From Streptomyces rubrogriseus (GTDB lineage: Bacteria; Actinomycetota; Actinomycetes; Streptomycetales; Streptomycetaceae), in contig NZ_CP116256.1 in assembly GCF_027947575.1 (NCBI RefSeq), forward strand, positions 2,604,001 through 2,668,000: a stretch of DNA of 64,000 nt, written 5' to 3'. The translations under genes and the position numbers were made by a program. Within the stretch, counting starts at the first letter, position 1. Each line of letters starts with the position of its first letter. A model generated the notes under the pieces. The model was not told the DNA's origin. It made no database searches and saw only the letters and a program-made list of their open reading frames with translations. Positions 1 to 17,560 of this stretch are shown here, piece after piece.

Positions 1-1
1 C

Positions 2-2667
<2,666 letters not shown>

Positions 2668-2720
2668 TACCCCGGTGCGCCGTTCCGCCCGATTCGCCGG
2701 GCGGGACGGGCACTTCGGGC

Positions 2721-2756
2721 CGCCCTCGGCCGTTCACCAAACGACGGCCGGGGGCG
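2721..2756 (+). terminator. Hairpin after aroK-aroB
   Basis: The 13-base arms CGCCCTCGGCCGT and ACGGCCGGGGGCG pair with one G-T wobble around a 10-base loop, 54 bases after the aroB stop. There is no T-run, as usual for high-GC actinobacterial terminators. Confidence 0.6.
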
Positions 2757-2833
2757 GTACCGTTCGGTAGCACGACGGCGGGCCCCTTCCCGTCGTCAGC
2801 GCCCATCGCCTGTACGAGACGGAGTGGCACCGG

Positions 2834-3726
2834 ATGCAGCACCCCGTGGGTTCTCCGCTGCCGCCGCCCCATCAGCCGGGGCACGGACCGGTCCCCGGCT
2901 GGTCCCCGGCCGCACACCACCCCGGCCCGCCCCAGGGGCCCGCCCCCGTGCCCCTCCGGCGCCGGGGTACCCCATGGCACCGCGGCAGGCCCCGGCCCCG
3001 CACCCGGGTCCCGCCCCGGCCCCACACCCGGGTCACGCCCCGGCCCCGCAGCAGCCGGCTCCCGGCCCGCCCGCGCCGGACACCACCGGCCACGTGCCGC
3101 TGCCGCCCGGCGGTCCGGTGGCCGTGCCCAGCGTGCCCCCCGCCACGGCCGCCGCGCCCGACCCCACCACGACCACCCTCGCGGTGCTGCTCATCGGCCC
3201 CGCGGGCGCGGGCAAGACCAGCGTGGCCAAGTACTGGGCGGACCACCGCCGGGTCCCGACCGCGCACATCAGCCTCGACGACGTGCGCGAGTGGGTCCGC
3301 TCCGGCTTCGCCGACCCCCAGACCGGGTGGAACGAGCACTCCGAGGCGCAGTACCGCCTCGCCCGCCGCACCTGCGGCTTCTCCGCGCGCAACTTCCTCG
3401 CCAACGGCATCTCCTGCATCCTCGACGACGCGGTCTTCCCGGACCGCCCCGTCGTCGGCCTCGGCGGCTGGAAGCGGCACGTCGGCCCCGGCCTGCTCCC
3501 CGTCGTCCTCCTGCCGGGCCTGGACATCGTCCTGGAGCGCAACGCCGAACGCAGCGGCAACCGGCGCCTCACCGACGAGGAGGTCGCCCGCATCCACGGC
3601 CGCATGGCCGGCTGGTACGGCTCCGGCCTCCCCATCATCGACAACTCCCAACTCGACATCCCGGAAACCGCCCACCTCCTGGACGAGGTCCTCTCCCGCT
3701 CCATAGCCAGCCCACCCAGCTGGTAA
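2834..3726 (+). CDS. Proline-rich P-loop NTPase (apparent one-base frameshift)
   Basis: The C-terminal about 190 residues form a P-loop NTPase of the small-molecule/polynucleotide-kinase type: Walker A GPAGAGKTS, then HISLDDVREWVRSG, and a C-terminal LERNAERSGNRRL region. The role is unknown; zeta-toxin-like and adenylyl-kinase-like ATPases share this fold. The N-terminus is low-complexity Pro/His/Ala. The start ATG at 2834 has GGAG 9 bases upstream, but its frame reads naturally only to about 2950. The matching Pro-rich sequence (YPMAPRQAPAPHPG) then continues in the -1 frame. One missing C in CCCC at 2951-2954 would restore one protein. Without it, the intact frame begins at GTG 2824 (poor ribosome site) or ATG 2974. 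Confidence 0.7.
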
Positions 3727-3775
3727 GCGCCCCGCAGGGGCGCGGGGAACTGCGCGACCAGCCCCCACCGGCCGG
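3727..3775 (+). repeat. Interspersed post-stop hairpin repeat, copy 1
   Basis: Immediately after the stop codon lies a GCGCCCC-GCA-GGGGCGC hairpin followed by GGGGAACTGCGCGACCAGC. The 21-base core (3727-3747) recurs with one difference at 35706-35726, also just downstream of a gene. This type of sequence is common after genes in Streptomyces and probably acts as a terminator. Confidence 0.65.
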
Positions 3776-3891
3776 CCGGACGCGACACGACAACAGGCCC
3801 CCATCCCACTTGGCGCACCCCGCGTCCCCGGCCCCCGCCCACTCGGCCCACCCAAGCGGCGCCCCCACCGGCGGAGCCATACGCTCGGCTC

Positions 3892-4998
3892 ATGTCAGAG
3901 GTCTACGCGGCCCGCCGGACGCGCCTACGGGAACGCTGCAACGCGGGCGGCAGCGCGGCGGCGCTCGTCTCCCGGCCCGCCAACGTGCGCTATCTCGCGG
4001 GCGCCGCCCCGCACGGCGCCGTGCTGCTCCTCGGCAGGACCGAGGACCTGCTCGTCTGCTCGGGCTCGCCGGACGACCGGCCGACGCAGGGCCGCCCCGA
4101 CGAGTCGCTGCCGGTGCGTGCGCTGCCCGGCCCCGGCGGCGATCCCGCCGTCGCGGCCACCGACCTCGCCGCGGACCAGGGCGCCGAGTCCCTCGCCACC
4201 GAGGACCATCACCTCACCGTGGTCCGGCACCGCGCCATGCGCTCGGTCGCGCCGGCGCTGCGCCTGACCGACCTCGGTCAGGCCGTCGAGCAGCTCCGGG
4301 TGGTCAAGGACGAGGAGGAGATCTCCTGCCTGCGCATCGGCGCCGAGATCGCCGACCAGGCGCTCGGCGAGCTCCTGGAGTCCATCCTGGTCGGCCGCAC
4401 CGAGCGGCACCTCGCCCTGGAGCTGGAACGCCGCCTCGTCGACCACGGCGCCGACGGCCCCGCCTTCCCCACCTCCGTGGGCACCGGACCCAACTCGGGG
4501 CGCCGCGGTCACCGGCCCACCGACCGGAGGGTGGAGGAGGGCGACTTCCTCTCCGTGTGCCTGGGCGCGACGTACCGCGGTTACCGCTGCGAGATCGGCC
4601 GTACGTTCGTCATCGGCACCTCGCCGGCCGACTGGCAGATCGAGTTGTACGACCTCGTCTTCTCGGCCCAGCGCGCCGGACGGGAGGCCCTCGCACCCGG
4701 CGCCGCCTGCCGCGACGTGGACCGCGCGGCCCGCCAGCCGCTGGACTCCGCGGGGTACGCGGAGCACCTTCCGGCACTCACCGGGCACGGTGTCGGACTC
4801 GAAATCGACGAGGACCCTCAATTGGCCCCCGCGGCCATGGGTAAACTGGACGCTTGTGTGCCGGTCACCGTCGAACCGGGGGTTCACCTCCCGGGCCGGG
4901 GCGGGGTCCGGATCGATGACACGCTCGTCGTGCGCCCCGAGGCGGACGGCGGACCCGAGCTACTCACCATCACGACCAAGGAGCTGCTCGCGCTCTAG
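3892..4998 (+). CDS. M24-family aminopeptidase P-like protein with altered metal ligands
   Basis: This is a 368-residue pita-bread protein like Xaa-Pro aminopeptidase/dipeptidase, with an N-terminal creatinase-type domain (to about 120) and a C-terminal M24 domain. The five usual metal ligands are Asp, Asp, His, Glu, Glu. At the aligned positions I read Cys223 (SVCLGATY), Glu234 (RCEIGRTF, correctly 11 residues on), His299 (GHGVGLE), Glu328 (VEPGVH) and Asp342 (VRIDDT). The usual VHE is IDE. Three of five ligands are therefore changed, so ordinary dimetal peptidase activity is doubtful. TACGCT at 3880-3885 ends 6 bases before the ATG and there is no nearby ribosome site, suggesting a leaderless mRNA. 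The family call is firm; the activity is uncertain. Confidence 0.85.
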   Translation: MSEVYAARRTRLRERCNAGGSAAALVSRPANVRYLAGAAPHGAVLLLGRTEDLLVCSGSPDDRPTQGRPDESLPVRALPGPGGDPAVAATDLAADQGAESLATEDHHLTVVRHRAMRSVAPALRLTDLGQAVEQLRVVKDEEEISCLRIGAEIADQALGELLESILVGRTERHLALELERRLVDHGADGPAFPTSVGTGPNSGRRGHRPTDRRVEEGDFLSVCLGATYRGYRCEIGRTFVIGTSPADWQIELYDLVFSAQRAGREALAPGAACRDVDRAARQPLDSAGYAEHLPALTGHGVGLEIDEDPQLAPAAMGKLDACVPVTVEPGVHLPGRGGVRIDDTLVVRPEADGGPELLTITTKELLAL

Positions 4999-5062
4999 CC
5001 TCGCGCTGTGCGCGCAACCCCGGGGTCGTCCACGTCAGTCCAGTCCAGGAGATTCCCAAACC

Positions 5063-5629
5063 GTGGCTTCCACGAACGACCTCAAGAACGGCCTGGTGCT
5101 CAAGCTCGAAGGCGGCCAGCTCTGGTCCGTCGTCGAGTTCCAGCACGTCAAGCCCGGCAAGGGCCCGGCCTTCGTGCGCACCAAGCTGAAGAACGTGCTT
5201 TCCGGCAAGGTGGTCGACAAGACCTTCAACGCCGGCGTCAAGGTCGAGACGGCCACTGTCGACAAGCGTGACATGCAGTTCTCGTACATGGACGGCGACT
5301 ACTTCGTCTTCATGGACATGGAGACGTACGACCAGCTGATGATCGACCGCAAGGTCGTCGGCGACGCCGCCAACTTCCTCGTCGAGGGCTTCGAGGCCAC
5401 CGTCGCGCAGCACGAGGGCGAGGTGCTCTTCGTCGAGCTGCCGGCCGCCGTCGAGCTGACCATCCAGGAGACCGAGCCCGGCGTCCAGGGCGACCGCTCC
5501 ACCGGCGGCACCAAGCCGGCCACCCTGGAGACCGGTCATCAGATCAACGTCCCGCTCTTCATCACCACCGGTGAGAAGATCAAGGTCGACACCCGTACGA
5601 GCGACTACCTCGGCCGGGTGAACAGCTAA
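5063..5629 (+). CDS. efp: Elongation factor P
   Basis: EF-P enters the ribosomal E site and relieves stalling at polyproline stretches. The 188-residue product begins [18 protein letters not shown] and has the KOW-like domain I with the tip loop KPGKGPAF, whose lysine region meets the P-site tRNA, and two OB domains ending [13 protein letters not shown]. The GTG start at 5063 follows AGGAG about 11 bases upstream. The longer open frame to 4790 overlaps the peptidase gene and is not used. The nusB start lies 2 bases after the stop, so the two are surely cotranscribed. Confidence 0.97.
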   Translation: MASTNDLKNGLVLKLEGGQLWSVVEFQHVKPGKGPAFVRTKLKNVLSGKVVDKTFNAGVKVETATVDKRDMQFSYMDGDYFVFMDMETYDQLMIDRKVVGDAANFLVEGFEATVAQHEGEVLFVELPAAVELTIQETEPGVQGDRSTGGTKPATLETGHQINVPLFITTGEKIKVDTRTSDYLGRVNS

Positions 5630-5631
5630 CC

Positions 5632-6060
5632 GTGGCTGCTCGCAACACGGCCCGCAAGCGCGCCTTCCAGATCCTCTTCGAGGGCGATCAGCGCGGCGCC
5701 GACGTCCTGACGGTGCTCGCCGACTGGGTCCGGCACTCCCGGTCCGACACCCGGCAGCCGCCGGTGAGCGAGTACACGATGGAGCTGGTGGAGGGCTACG
5801 CCGGTCGGGCCGAGCGCATCGACGAGCTGATCGCCCAGTACTCGGTCGACTGGACGCTCGACCGGATGCCGGTCGTCGACCGCAACATCCTGCGGCTGGG
5901 CGCGTACGAGCTGCTGTGGGTCGACGCGACCCCGGACGCCGTCGTCCTGGACGAGATGGTGCAGCTGGCGAAGGAGTTCTCCACCGACGAGTCGCCCGCG
6001 TTCATCAACGGGCTGCTGGGCCGGCTGAAGGAACTGAAGCCGTCGCTGCGCCGGGAGTAG
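5632..6060 (+). CDS. nusB: Transcription antitermination factor NusB
   Basis: NusB binds boxA RNA with NusE (S10) and supports rRNA antitermination. The 142-residue all-helical protein has typical blocks: ARKRAFQILFEGDQRG at the start and RMPVVDRNILRLGAYELL and FINGLLGRL in the C-terminal half. The GTG start follows the efp stop by 2 bases, with no ribosome site of its own, implying translational coupling. A strong hairpin downstream separates it from convergent bldD. Confidence 0.96.
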   Translation: MAARNTARKRAFQILFEGDQRGADVLTVLADWVRHSRSDTRQPPVSEYTMELVEGYAGRAERIDELIAQYSVDWTLDRMPVVDRNILRLGAYELLWVDATPDAVVLDEMVQLAKEFSTDESPAFINGLLGRLKELKPSLRRE

Positions 6061-6100
6061 CTCCACGAGCCGTGCCCGCGCCGCACACACGCAAGAAACC

Positions 6101-6140
6101 GCCGGGGTGGCGGGAACCGAATGGTTCCGGCCACCCCGGC
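6101..6140. terminator. Bidirectional terminator between nusB and bldD
   Basis: The 18-base arms GCCGGGGTGGCGGGAACC and GGTTCCGGCCACCCCGGC pair with one mismatch around a GAAT loop, in the 108-base gap between two convergent genes. Confidence 0.8.
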
Positions 6141-6168
6141 GGCACGTTTCTGCTGAGGTGGGCGAGGC

Positions 6169-6672
6169 TCAGAGCTCGTCGTGGGACGCCACCGCGCGGC
6201 GCGCGTCCGCGTCCAGGACGCCCCAGCTGATCAGCTGCTCGGTGAGGACCGAGGGCGACTGGTCGTAGATGACGGCGAGTGTGCGCAGGTCGTCCTGGCG
6301 GATCGAGAGCACCTTGCCGTTGTAGTCACCGCGCTGCGACTGGATCGTGGCCGCGTACCGCTGGAGCGGGCCCGCCTTCTCGGCCGGCACGGTGGCCAGC
6401 CGCTCCAGGTCCAGGACCAGCTTCGGCGGCGGCTCGGCGGCGCCGCCCGGGGTGGTGCCCGGCAGCAGCTCCTGCACGGGGACGCCGTAGAAGTCCGCCA
6501 GCTCGGCGAGGCGCTGCACGGTCACGGCACGGTCGCCGCGCTCGTACGAACCGACCACGACGGCCTTCCAGCGGCCCTGGGACTTCTCCTCGACACCGTG
6601 GAGGGAAAGGCCCTGCTGGGTGCGGATGGCCCGGAGCTTGGCCCCGAGCTGTTTGGCGTATTCGCTGGACAT
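6169..6672 (-). CDS. bldD: Developmental master repressor BldD
   Basis: BldD represses sporulation genes during vegetative growth when bound to cyclic di-GMP. The 167-residue protein has an N-terminal helix-turn-helix (about 10-65, KLRAIRTQQGLSLHGVEEKS) and the C-terminal c-di-GMP domain. The exact ligand signature is present: RGD at 114-116, eight residues, then RQDD at 125-128. These numbers match those I recall for the characterised S. coelicolor protein. The ATG at 6672 has GGGGAG upstream. A consensus BldD site in its own upstream region indicates autoregulation. Confidence 0.98.
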   Translation of the reverse strand: MSSEYAKQLGAKLRAIRTQQGLSLHGVEEKSQGRWKAVVVGSYERGDRAVTVQRLAELADFYGVPVQELLPGTTPGGAAEPPPKLVLDLERLATVPAEKAGPLQRYAATIQSQRGDYNGKVLSIRQDDLRTLAVIYDQSPSVLTEQLISWGVLDADARRAVASHDEL

Positions 6673-6743
6673 ATGGCTCCCCGGACAAGGTGTCGACGCG
6701 GCAGGCTGTGTTGTCGGCCGCGCGGCTGGTAACTCACTGTGAG

Positions 6744-6758
6744 GTTACGCAGCGTTAC
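6744..6758. promoter_or_regulatory. BldD operator (autoregulation)
   Basis: GTTACGCAGCGTTAC fits the published BldD pseudopalindrome nTnACnCnGnGTnAn at every fixed position. It lies 72 bases upstream of the bldD start. An overlapping inverted repeat (GTAAC at 6729-6733, TCACTGTGA at 6734-6742, GTTAC at 6744-6748) may provide a second half-site arrangement. Confidence 0.75.
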
Positions 6759-6898
6759 TCTGCTGCGTCAAGCCGAATGGTCCGCACCGACTCTTCCGTG
6801 GTATTCGCCGTCCGTTACCCCATGCGGGTGATCCATGTGGGGCAGACGGGTGACGGGGGAGTGTCAGGGGGGTCACCGGAGAGGTTCTGTGAGCCTGC

Positions 6899-6904
6899 TA
6901 CGGT
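6899..6904 (+). promoter_or_regulatory. Possible -10 box for the pyr operon
   Basis: TACGGT at 6899-6904 would place the transcript start near 6911, so that the whole PyrR-binding hairpin is in the leader RNA. No clear -35 is visible, so this is tentative. Confidence 0.35.
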
Positions 6905-6930
6905 AGGTGGCGCATATCCGACGTCCTTTA

Positions 6931-7551
<621 letters not shown>

Positions 7552-7665
7552 CACCCCGCGTACGCACCCCTTCGTGCCGTACGCGTGCTCGGCGCGCCCC
7601 CGCACGCGCCCGGCCGCCCGAATTATCCCGCTCTTCCGCTTGAATCGCCTTACGGAGCCTGACAG

Positions 7666-8646
7666 ATGCAGCGTCATCTCATCTCGGCCGCCGACCTCAC
7701 CCGCGACGACGCCGTCCTGATCCTCGACACCGCCGAGGAGATGGCCCGGGTCGCGGACCGGCCGATCAAGAAACTGCCGACCCTGCGCGGCCGCACCGTC
7801 GTCAACCTCTTCTTCGAGGACTCCACCCGGACCCGGATCTCCTTCGAGGCCGCCGAGAAGCGGCTGTCCGCGGACGTCATCAACTTCACCGCCAAGGGAT
7901 CCAGCGTCTCCAAGGGCGAGTCCCTCAAGGACACCGCCCAGACCCTGGAGGCGATGGGCGTCGACGCCGTCGTCATCCGGCACAGCGCCTCCGGCGCCCC
8001 CTACCGCCTGGCCACCTCCGGCTGGATCGACGCCGCCGTGGTCAACGCCGGGGACGGCACCCACCAGCACCCCACCCAGGCCCTGCTCGACGCCTTCACC
8101 ATGCGCCGCCGCCTGGTCGGCCGTGACGCCGGGCTCGGCAAGGATCTGGACGGCCGCCGGATCACCCTCGTCGGCGACATCCTGCACAGCCGCGTCGCCC
8201 GCTCCAACGTCGACCTGCTGCACACCCTCGGCGCCGAGGTCACCCTCGTCGCCCCGCCCACCCTGCTGCCGGTGGGCGTCGAGACCTGGCCCTGCGAGGT
8301 CTCCTACGACCTCGACTCCACGCTGCCCAAGTCCGACGCGGTGATGCTGCTGCGCGTGCAGCGCGAGCGGATGAACGCCGCGTTCTTCCCCACCGAGCGC
8401 GAGTACTCCCGCCGCTACGGCCTCGACGGCGACCGGATGGCGAAGATGCCCGACCACGCCATCGTGATGCACCCCGGCCCCATGGTCCGCGGCATGGAGA
8501 TCACCGCCGAGGTCGCCGACTCCGACCGCTGCACCGTCGTCGAGCAGGTCACCAACGGCGTCTCCATCCGGATGGCCGTCCTCTACCTGCTGCTCGGCGG
8601 CAACGAGCCCGCCGTTTCCCACGCCCGCCCCACCGAGGAGAAGTAA
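7666..8646 (+). CDS. pyrB: Aspartate carbamoyltransferase, catalytic chain
   Basis: This enzyme joins carbamoyl phosphate and aspartate in the committed step of pyrimidine synthesis. The 326-residue chain has the carbamoyl-phosphate motif [13 protein letters not shown], the HQHPTQ block and the aspartate-domain RVQRER loop. No pyrI regulatory subunit gene is present, as is usual outside enterobacteria. It follows pyrR by 114 bases and precedes pyrC by 4. Confidence 0.97.
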   Translation: MQRHLISAADLTRDDAVLILDTAEEMARVADRPIKKLPTLRGRTVVNLFFEDSTRTRISFEAAEKRLSADVINFTAKGSSVSKGESLKDTAQTLEAMGVDAVVIRHSASGAPYRLATSGWIDAAVVNAGDGTHQHPTQALLDAFTMRRRLVGRDAGLGKDLDGRRITLVGDILHSRVARSNVDLLHTLGAEVTLVAPPTLLPVGVETWPCEVSYDLDSTLPKSDAVMLLRVQRERMNAAFFPTEREYSRRYGLDGDRMAKMPDHAIVMHPGPMVRGMEITAEVADSDRCTVVEQVTNGVSIRMAVLYLLLGGNEPAVSHARPTEEK

Positions 8647-8650
8647 GAAG

Positions 8651-9937
8651 ATGAGCAAGACCCTGATCCGCGGTGCGAAGGTGCTCGGCGGCGAGCCGCA
8701 GGACGTGCTGATCGACGGCGGCGTCGTCGAGGCGGTCGGCCGGGACCTGTCCGCCGAGGGCGCGGAGGTCGTCGAGGCCGACGGCAAGGTGCTGCTGCCG
8801 GGCCTGGTCGACCTGCACACCCACCTGCGCGAGCCCGGCCGCGAGGACTCCGAGACCGTCCTCACCGGCACCCGCGCGGCGGCGAGCGGCGGCTACACCA
8901 ACGTCTTCGCCATGGCCAACACCTTCCCGGTCGCCGACACCGCCGGCGTCGTCGAGCAGGTCTGGCGGCTCGGCCAGGAGTCCGGCTACTGCGACGTGCA
9001 GCCGATCGGCGCCGTCACGGTCGGTCTGGAGGGCGCCAAGCTCGCCGAGCTGGGCGCCATGCACGAGTCCGCGGCCGGTGTCACCGTCTTCTCCGACGAC
9101 GGCAAGTGCGTCCACGACGCCGTGATCATGCGCCGTGCCCTGGAGTACGTGAAGGCCTTCAACGGCGTCGTCGCCCAGCACGCCCAGGAGCCCCGGCTCA
9201 CCGAGGGCGCCCAGATGAACGAGGGCGTCGTCTCCGCCGAGCTGGGCCTCGGCGGCTGGCCCGCCGTCGCCGAGGAGTCGGTCATCGCGCGGGACGTGCT
9301 GCTCGCCGAGCACGTCGGCTCCCGCGTCCACATCTGCCACCTGTCGACCGCCGGGTCCGTCGAGATCGTCCGCTGGGCCAAGTCCCGCGGCATCGACGTC
9401 ACCGCCGAGGTCACCCCGCACCACCTGCTCCTCACCGACGAGCTGGTCCGGTCGTACAACCCGGTCTACAAGGTCAACCCGCCGCTGCGCACGGAGCGCG
9501 ACGTCATGGCGCTGCGCGAGGCGCTCGCCGACGGCACGATCGACATCGTCGCCACCGACCACGCCCCGCACCCTCACGAGGACAAGGACTGCGAGTGGGC
9601 CGCCGCCGCCATGGGGATGGTGGGCCTGGAGACCGCGCTGTCGGTCGTGCAGGAGACCATGGTGGACACGGGCCTGCTGGACTGGGCCGGCGTCGCCGAC
9701 CGGATGTCCTTCAAGCCCGCCAAGATCGGACAGGCCACCGGACACGGCCGTCCCGTCTCGGCCGGTGAGCCCGCCAACCTCACCCTGGTCGATGCGGCAT
9801 ACCGTGGCCAGGTGGACCCCGCGGGCTTCGCCTCGCGCAGTCGCAACACCCCCTACGAGGGGCGTGAGCTGCCGGGCCGTGTGACGCACACGTGGCTGCG
9901 GGGCAAGGCCACGCTCGTCGACGGGAAGCTCACGTGA
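8651..9937 (+). CDS. pyrC: Dihydroorotase
   Basis: Dihydroorotase closes carbamoyl aspartate to dihydroorotate. The 428-residue amidohydrolase is of the class I (PyrC/allantoinase-like) type: zinc motif [13 protein letters not shown], further His ligands in VAQHAQEP and HICHLST, and the catalytic TDHAPH Asp. The start follows the pyrB stop after 4 bases, and the stop overlaps the GTG of the next gene (GTGA at 9934). Confidence 0.96.
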   Translation: MSKTLIRGAKVLGGEPQDVLIDGGVVEAVGRDLSAEGAEVVEADGKVLLPGLVDLHTHLREPGREDSETVLTGTRAAASGGYTNVFAMANTFPVADTAGVVEQVWRLGQESGYCDVQPIGAVTVGLEGAKLAELGAMHESAAGVTVFSDDGKCVHDAVIMRRALEYVKAFNGVVAQHAQEPRLTEGAQMNEGVVSAELGLGGWPAVAEESVIARDVLLAEHVGSRVHICHLSTAGSVEIVRWAKSRGIDVTAEVTPHHLLLTDELVRSYNPVYKVNPPLRTERDVMALREALADGTIDIVATDHAPHPHEDKDCEWAAAAMGMVGLETALSVVQETMVDTGLLDWAGVADRMSFKPAKIGQATGHGRPVSAGEPANLTLVDAAYRGQVDPAGFASRSRNTPYEGRELPGRVTHTWLRGKATLVDGKLT

Positions 9938-10509
9938 CATCTGTAGCACCGGTAATCCTGCTGGCCGCCGAGAAGGAATCGGCGGAAGTGACCGACTGGG
10001 CCGCCCGGGTCGGCTGGGTCGTCGGCCTCGGCCTCTTCGTCGCGCTCGTCTACTGGCTGATGCGCGAGGGCTGGAAGTGGCGCGGCACGCTCCAGGGCGA
10101 CCTGCCCGAGCTGCCCGCCGCGCCGGACGAGCCCGGTGCGGCGAAACTGAGCATGAGCGGCCGCTACCACGGCTCCACCACCGCCGGGCAGTGGCTGGAC
10201 CGCATCGTCGCGCACGGCCTGGGCACCCGCAGCCGGGTCGAGCTGACCCTGACCGACGCGGGACTGGACGTCGTACGCCCCGGCGCGGCGGACTTCTTCG
10301 TCCCCGTCGCCGCGCTGCGCGAGGCCCGGCTCGACAAGGGCATCGCCGGCAAGGTCCTCACCGAGGGCGGCCTGCTGGTCGTCACCTGGGCGCACGGCGA
10401 CAAGCTGATCGACTCCGGCTTCCGCTCCGACCACGCGGCCGAGCACAACGAGTGGGTCGAAACACTGAACGACATGATCAACAAGACGGAAACGGAAGGC
10501 GCACGATGA
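9934..10509 (+). CDS. PH-like membrane-anchored protein inside the pyr operon
   Basis: The 191-residue product has one membrane segment near residues 23-42 ([18 protein letters not shown]) and then a cytoplasmic domain resembling bacterial pleckstrin-homology folds ([32 protein letters not shown]). The function is unknown. It overlaps pyrC and carA by four bases each, so it is made together with the pathway enzymes. The GTG at 9934 is preferred over in-frame upstream codons because it gives the overlap. It might tether or organise the pyrimidine enzymes at the membrane, but nothing in the sequence proves this. Confidence 0.85.
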   Translation: MTSVAPVILLAAEKESAEVTDWAARVGWVVGLGLFVALVYWLMREGWKWRGTLQGDLPELPAAPDEPGAAKLSMSGRYHGSTTAGQWLDRIVAHGLGTRSRVELTLTDAGLDVVRPGAADFFVPVAALREARLDKGIAGKVLTEGGLLVVTWAHGDKLIDSGFRSDHAAEHNEWVETLNDMINKTETEGAR

Positions 10510-11640
10510 CGACCTCCACCAGGGGAGCCCACCGGACTCCCGCCGTACTCGTCCTGGAGGACGGCCGGATCTTCCGAGGCCGTGCCTACGGGGCCGTGGG
10601 GGCCACCTTCGGCGAAGCCGTGTTCTCCACCGGCATGACCGGCTACCAGGAGACCCTCACCGACCCGTCGTACCACCGTCAGGTCGTCGTGATGACCGCC
10701 CCGCACGTCGGGAACACCGGGATCAACGACGAGGACATGGAGTCCAGGAAGATCTGGGTCTCCGGCTACGTGGTCCGCGACCCCGCGCGCGTGCCCTCCA
10801 ACTGGCGCTCGACGCGCTCCCTCGACCAGGAACTGGCCGCCCAGGGCGTCGTCGGCATCTCCGGCATCGACACCCGCGCCCTCACCCGCCACCTGCGCGA
10901 GCGCGGCGCCATGCGCGTCGGCATCTTCTCCGGCAACGCGCTGCCCGACGAGGGCACCATGCTCGCCGAGGTCCGCCAGGCCCCCGAGATGAGCGGCGCC
11001 GACCTGTCCGCCGAGGTCGCCACCACCGAGGCGTACGTCGTCCCGGCGATCGGCGAGAAGAAGTTCACCGTCGCCGCCGTCGACCTCGGCATCAAGGGCA
11101 TGACCCCGCACCGCATGGCCGAGCGCGGCATCGAGGTGCACGTCCTGCCCGCCACGGCCACGGTCGACGACGTCTACGCCGTCGAGCCGGACGGCGTGTT
11201 CTTCTCCAACGGCCCCGGCGACCCCGCCACCGCCGACCACCCGGTCTCCGTGATGCAGGGGGTCCTGGAGCGCGGCACCCCGCTCTTCGGCATCTGCTTC
11301 GGCAACCAGATCCTGGGCCGCGCCCTCGGCTTCGGCACCTTCAAGCTGAAGTACGGCCACCGCGGCATCAACCAGCCCGTGCAGGACCGTACGACCGGCA
11401 AGGTCGAGGTCACCGCGCACAACCACGGATTCGCCGTCGACGCCCCGCTCGACCAGGTGTCCGACACCCCCTACGGCCGCGCCGAGGTCTCCCACGTCTG
11501 CCTCAACGACAACGTGGTGGAGGGGCTCCAGCTCCTCGACCGGCCGGCCTTCAGCGTCCAGTACCACCCCGAAGCGGCAGCCGGCCCGCACGACGCCGCC
11601 TACCTGTTCGACCGCTTCGTGAACCTCATGGAGGGCCAGC

Positions 11641-11648
<8 letters not shown>
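10506..11648 (+). CDS. carA: Carbamoyl-phosphate synthase, small (glutaminase) chain
   Basis: CarA hydrolyses glutamine and channels ammonia to CarB. The 380-residue chain has the N-terminal CPSase small-subunit domain ([18 protein letters not shown]) and the class I amidotransferase domain with the nucleophile motif [10 protein letters not shown] and the C-terminal His-Glu pair in YHPEAAAG. It begins at an ATG overlapping the previous stop and overlaps carB by 8 bases. Confidence 0.97.
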
Positions 11649-14949
<3,301 letters not shown>

Positions 14950-14957
14950 CAGCCCCG

Positions 14958-14985
14958 AGGGGGACACCGGAAACGGTGTCCCCCT
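14958..14985 (+). terminator. Hairpin between carB and pyrD
   Basis: A perfect 12-bp stem (AGGGGGACACCG / CGGTGTCCCCCT) is closed by a GAAA tetraloop 8 bases after the carB stop. It could end or attenuate the pyrR-carB transcript before pyrD-pyrF. Confidence 0.8.
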
Positions 14986-15027
14986 CTTCATGAGCCCCAG
15001 CGCACCACAGAGGCCTCACGAGGACAC

Positions 15028-16130
<1,103 letters not shown>

Positions 16131-16134
<4 letters not shown>

Positions 16135-16976
16135 CGGTGATGGAGCCCTTCGGTGCCCGGCTGCGCCGCGCGATGGACGAGCGCGGCCCCCTGTGCGTCG
16201 GCATCGACCCGCACGCCTCCCTGCTCGCCGAGTGGGGCCTGAACGACGACGTGGCCGGCCTCGAGCGCTTCAGCCGCACCGTCGTGGAGGCGATGGCCGA
16301 CCGGGTCGCCGTCCTCAAACCGCAGAGCGCCTTCTTCGAGCGGTTCGGCTCGCGCGGCGTCGCCGTCCTGGAGACGTCGGTCCAGGAGGCGCGGGCGGCC
16401 GGCGCGCTGGTCGTCATGGACGCCAAGCGCGGCGACATCGGCTCGACCATGGCCGCGTACGCCGAGTCGTTCCTGCACAAGGACGCGCCGCTGTTCTCGG
16501 ACGCGCTGACCGTCTCCCCGTACCTCGGCTACGGCTCCCTCAAGCCGGCCGTCGACCTGGCGCGCGAGAGCGGCGCGGGCCTGTTCGTGCTGGCGCTGAC
16601 CTCCAACCCGGAGGGCGGCGAGGTCCAGCACGCCGTGCGGGGCGACGGACGCAGCGTCGGTGCGACGATGCTGGCGCACCTGGCCGCCGAGAACGCGGGG
16701 GAGGAGCCGCTGGGCTCCTTCGGCGCGGTGGTCGGTGCCACCCTCGGCGACCTGTCCTCGTACGACCTGGGCATCAACGGTCCGCTGCTGGCGCCGGGCA
16801 TCGGCGCGCAGGGGGCCACGCCCGCGGACCTGCCGGGCGTGTTCGGCGCGGCGCTGCGCAACGTGGTGCCGAACGTCAGCCGGGGTGTCCTTCGTCACGG
16901 TCCCGACGTGGCCGCGTTGCGGACGGCTGCCGACCGCTTCGCGGTGGAGATCCGGACCGCGGTCACGGCGTCCTGA
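16131..16976 (+). CDS. pyrF: Orotidine-5'-phosphate decarboxylase
   Basis: PyrF completes UMP synthesis. The 281-residue protein is the longer actinobacterial/PyrF-type-2 form, with the catalytic Lys-Asp array in [18 protein letters not shown] and the early GIDPH substrate aspartate. It overlaps pyrD by four bases and is the last gene of the pathway set. Confidence 0.96.
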
Positions 16977-17199
16977 CCCTGGATACATCCTCAAATCAGA
17001 GGGAGTATGTCCTAAATGTCCGTCCTGGCGGAGGCTGACCAGGACTTTTCCGCTGTTCTCGCTGACTCTGGCGGACTTGACCGCTAGTCTCCGTCGAGAG
17101 TCACCGGGCGAGCGTGTTGCTCGTGGCTCACCAGGTGAGGGGCGACTAGGTTCCTCACCGGTCCGTATCCGACAGTTCGACATCCGAGGTGACGTAGGC

Positions 17200-17523
17200 G
17201 TGGCTCTTCCGCCCCTTACCCCTGAACAGCGCGCAGCCGCGCTCGAAAAGGCCGCCGCGGCTCGCCGGGAGCGGGCCGAGGTCAAGAATCGACTCAAGCA
17301 CTCCGGCGCCTCCCTCCACGAGGTCATCAAGCAGGGTCAGGAGAACGACGTCATCGGCAAGATGAAGGTCTCCGCCCTCCTCGAGTCCCTGCCGGGCGTG
17401 GGCAAAGTCCGCGCCAAGCAGATCATGGAGCGACTGGGCATCTCCGAGAGCCGCCGCGTGCGCGGGCTCGGGTCCAACCAGATCGCGTCCCTGGAGCGCG
17501 AGTTCGGCAGCACCGGCAGCTGA
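17200..17523 (+). CDS. sihf: Streptomyces integration host factor (sIHF/mIHF)
   Basis: This small nucleoid-associated protein bends DNA and influences sporulation and antibiotic production. The 107-residue product has the expected helix-two-turns-helix ([25 protein letters not shown]) and basic C-terminus ([13 protein letters not shown]). The GTG at 17200 is chosen because it gives the characteristic length and follows GAGGT. The 223-base gap upstream of it holds no gene and presumably contains its promoter. Confidence 0.96.
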   Translation: MALPPLTPEQRAAALEKAAAARRERAEVKNRLKHSGASLHEVIKQGQENDVIGKMKVSALLESLPGVGKVRAKQIMERLGISESRRVRGLGSNQIASLEREFGSTGS

Positions 17524-17560
17524 GTCCGGACCACTCCGGGATTGCTGGAATAATCGCTGC

